From: Gnetum montanum
Lineage: Eukaryota > Streptophyta > Gnetopsida > Gnetales > Gnetaceae
Assembly: GCA_015680685.1 (NCBI GenBank)
Contig: MNCI01003700.1
Location: forward strand, 9,612 to 55,105
DNA: 45,494 nucleotides
Reading direction: 5' to 3'
Positions 42,851 to 45,494 of this stretch are shown here, in pieces. The notes under the pieces are model-generated. The model saw only the letters and a list, made by a program, of their open reading frames with translations, was not told the DNA's origin and made no database searches. Made by a program: the position numbers and the translations under genes. Position 1 is the first letter of the stretch. Each line of letters starts with the position of its first letter.

Positions 42851-44274
42851 AAACCCACTATTTGATACATTTTTTGATAAAATCCTCTTTGCTGGGACTA
42901 TAACTAAACAATTTCCTAATAAGCCTAATTGATATAATGAAATTCTCACCTATCTTCTCACTCAAGAGATGCCACAAGGGTTGGACCACTAAAAGAAATA
43001 GTAGTTTGTTCACCAAGTAAAATGCTTCATGGAGATCAATGGATACCTCTACAAGGTATGCATTGATGGCTTGGCTCAATGGTGTGTCCCTAATGCTAAT
43101 TAATTTTATGTTCTCCAAGATGCTCACAAAGGTCCTTGTGGAGGACACTATACTGGAAGATGCATGGACATTAAAATCTTGATGGTAGGGTACTATTGGC
43201 TAACAATCTTCAAGGATGCTCACCATTATGTCTTCTTGTTTGAAGCCAACAAGATGGTGGAATGAGTGCTTAAATGGAGGGACCTCAATAATGGATTCAA
43301 CCACTAGAAACCTTCAACATTTGGGGCATTGACTTCATGGGTCCCATCATGTCCATGTCAAATGGAAATGCATACATCATAGTCGTTGTTGACTATTGTA
43401 CAAAATGGGTAGAAGTAGCAACTATCATTGACTATACATCTTCTACTACTACTCAGATTGTATAACAAAATGTTGTAAATAGGTTTGGTGTGCCACATGC
43501 ATTAATTTCTGATAATGAAACTCACTTTAGAGGAACTACTTTTCAGAAGCTTATGCAGCACTTGGGGGTTGAACATAAACTCACAACACCCTACCACCCC
43601 GAAACCAATGGTTTAGTTAAGGTTACCAATAGGAAAATCACATAGATTTTAATAAGAATTGTTAGCAAATATAGGAAATATTGGAGCACAAAATTAATGA
43701 TGCCCTTTGGGCCTACCACTCAACATGAAAACTTCCTATAGGCTATTCTCCCTATGAGCTTGTGTATGGAAAATTATTAATACTTCCTATTCAATCCAAT
43801 ATTTGTATACTTTCAATAGCCTGTGACCTTGATCTTGACCTGATTTTGGCACAAAAGAAAAAACTAATGAATCCTAACATGCTAGATGAAAATTGATTGG
43901 TGGCCTTATCATCTAATGAATTGCACAAGGCCTACAACAAAAAATTCCATGACCTTAGAATTAGAAAATTCAAACTTCAACTAGGAGATAAGGTTCTCTA
44001 CTAGAATCCCACACATGTACCTCAACGAACTAAGTTCCAAATGTTGTTGGAAGGATCTTACATCATTTACAAAAATTTTCCTTCTAGGGCCATGATGATT
44101 TACAAACTTGAGAGCCTAGACAAGAAACAACTAGTCAACATACAACAAGTTAAACCTTTCCACGAGCATAAGCTAGCTAATATAAAAAATGGCTCATTGG
44201 ATGAACAACCATGCTCAATATTTCAAATCTCCTTCTTTCAACTCAAGCATGGGGAAGATGGCCATCCATGCTAA
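42851..44274 (+). pseudogene. integrase of element D, decayed
   Basis: The zinc region is near 43115-43260. The core is GIDFMGP (about 43324), [21 protein letters not shown] with the second Asp kept (about 43510), then TPYHPETNGLVKVTN with the Glu. DALWAY-like text near 43708 is present here but deleted in A. The C-terminus (44041-44274) ends the polyprotein. Confidence 0.8.
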
Positions 44275-45494
44275 CCGTATAAGCAGTTCCTTAGTTTTTC
44301 ATCTTTTTGTTTTACAATTTTTTATTTTGCATCTTCTTGTTTCCATGTTATAAATCCTTTCTAATTTTTGTTTTACACCATCATTAGTACATTTTTTATT
44401 TCTTGAATATTTTACATTTTCTTTTATATTTTCTTTTATTTTGGTGTGATTTTCTAACTTTTTGTTAATAAGTGCTAGGCATAGTGGTAATGCGTTGCTT
44501 GATGGTGGTATGAATTATTTTATTATTTGATTATTGGTGTCTAGATTCTAGCTTTGAATTTTGTTATGGATGATTAGGATATGGTTTCTTTTTCATGTAA
44601 TAAGTAGTGAGTCCACAACATTCACCCATTCACAAACTCTTTGGTTTTCCTTGATTTGGAAATATGTAGCCCCTTTTTCATTAATAAAAATTTAACGAAT
44701 TTGTGACTTTGGTATTTTTTAGAGTTGGAAAGGATTCAAAGGTTTGAACACGGTGTGACTTCAAAGGGATTCGGTATTCTTTATGCCTTTTTGCTTACTT
44801 GGGTGCATGTGTGTTTTCATGGACTTCTTACCATTTTGTGTCGACCAATAAAGGAATTTGAATAAGTCTTGTGGTTCCAATCACAAAATAAAAAAAATCA
44901 CATCCCTTAGACATAATAAATGGGCTATAAGCACTAGTTATGGGACTAGAATGACATGTTGTCCTTGCTTAAAGGTCCCCTCTAACTAAAGCCCTTCCTA
45001 ACTTTCTACTTCTCTTTTCTTCTCTAATAAGGAATGATAGTTGTTTTGTGGAAGTACTATTGTGTCTCAAGGGGATGGAGTGATCTTAAAATGGTGATGT
45101 GAAGTCACTAAATGTGGTTGGTTTTGGTCTAGACTAATGATGGATCCTATCAAGTCATTTAACCATAAAATCCACAAGGGACTTTATGTGACCTTAATTG
45201 GGAACTCCATTCCACTCTCTCTCTTATCCATCTATGCTTTGCATATCTCATCTCACTATTGGTTTCATGTTCTTTTTTGATGTCATGGTTTGATATGTCA
45301 AAATTCTTAGGTAGTTTCTTCTGGGTTTTTGTAGTTAAACTTCTATAACCATTAATCATCCATGGAGCCCACGAACTCCTTGGTTTGAAGTTATGCAAGG
45401 GAAATAAAAGGCTTGTACCTACTTTGGGGAGGATCCACTTGCATATCTTTTGGGTGGGTTAGTTAAGTTATTTATCCTTAGACACTCTTACAAT
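44275..45494 (+). other. 3' noncoding region of element D
   Basis: T-rich start (44300-44460), then sequence collinear with A 9840-10227 and 18885-19570, which shows where B inserted into A. It contains the antisense ORF below. The PPT and 3' LTR lie beyond the window. Confidence 0.7.
45159..45458 (-). CDS. antisense ORF in the 3' region of D
   Basis: About 99 open codons on minus from a stop near 45459. There is no ATG at the start of the frame; the apparent first residue at 45398 is TTG. The text includes ICKWILPK, LHNFKPRSSWAPWMINGY and HRWIRERVEWSSQLRSHK. The same frame with stops is found in A (19240-19530). No known domain. Some plant LTR elements carry antisense ORFs; whether this one is expressed cannot be told. 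Confidence 0.35.
   Translation of the reverse strand, partial: PTQKICKWILPKVGTSLLFPLHNFKPRSSWAPWMINGYRSLTTKTQKKLPKNFDISNHDIKKEHETNSEMRYAKHRWIRERVEWSSQLRSHKVPCGFYG

Larger units (their letters stand above)
37151..45494 (+). mobile_element. Element D: second copy of the A family, cut by the window end
   Basis: LTR (37151-37957), PBS, gag, protease, RT, RNase H, integrase (to about 44274) and a 3' noncoding region running off the window. Collinear with A throughout, with slightly longer open stretches. No element is nested in the part seen. Not functional: stops and frameshifts in all domains. Confidence 0.88.

Noticed and set aside
1-45494. tRNA, rRNA, snRNA or microRNA genes
   Set aside because: No cloverleaf with A/B boxes, rRNA or snRNA signature was recognised by eye; a covariance search would be decisive.

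Overview
The window is plant nuclear DNA made almost entirely of nested, mostly decayed retrotransposons. No intact host gene, rRNA, tRNA or CRISPR array could be recognised. Evidence for a plant: LTRs bounded by TG...CA, priming sites of the plant Ty3/gypsy kind, plant-type gypsy Gag/PR/RT/RNase H/integrase fragments, an L1-like LINE, and stop codons and CpG loss typical of old methylated repeats. The nesting suggests a large-genome seed plant, perhaps a gymnosperm; the species cannot be read from the sequence.

Layout. (1) 1-762: broken LTR pieces of two families. (2) 763-2465: a dispersed repeat and AT-rich DNA with weak coding traces. (3) Element A, 2466-21039 (+): an Athila-like gypsy element with both LTRs, PBS, decayed gag, protease, RT, RNase H and integrase, a long 3' noncoding region and a PPT; its flanks match at 4 of 5 bases (ATATA/ATATC). 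(4) Element B, 10228-18884 (-), lies inside the 3' noncoding region of A. It has related LTR ends, PBS, PPT and Gag but no recognisable pol. It carries instead a 979-codon second ORF, broken by stops but in one frame, with a TATA box and GATATC-rich promoter-like block about 500 bp upstream. (5) 21040-21225: TA-rich simple repeat. (6) Element C, about 21230-25860 (-): a Tat-like gypsy remnant with RNase H upstream of RT and with gag and protease missing. (7) Element E, 25952-33283 (-): the youngest insertion, with near-identical LTRs, a perfect CCCAA target duplication, an open gag, and a protease domain in the same frame after one stop, but no RT or integrase. It sits inside LINE reverse-transcriptase sequence, which resumes at 33284-34686. 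(8) 34688-37150: an inverted LINE fragment, the second copy of the dispersed repeat, and a decayed Gag related to that of E. (9) Element D, 37151 to the window end (+): a second copy of the A family, cut by the window edge.

How the parts relate. A and D encode, in decayed form, a whole replication set. B shares their ends and Gag but lacks pol, so it looks like a non-autonomous partner with an added protein. E is likewise gag-protease only and would need RT and integrase from elsewhere. Runs of N (32829-32991) and single Ns at 34687, 39932 and 40004 mark assembly joins; the 71 bases between the last two are inverted relative to A.
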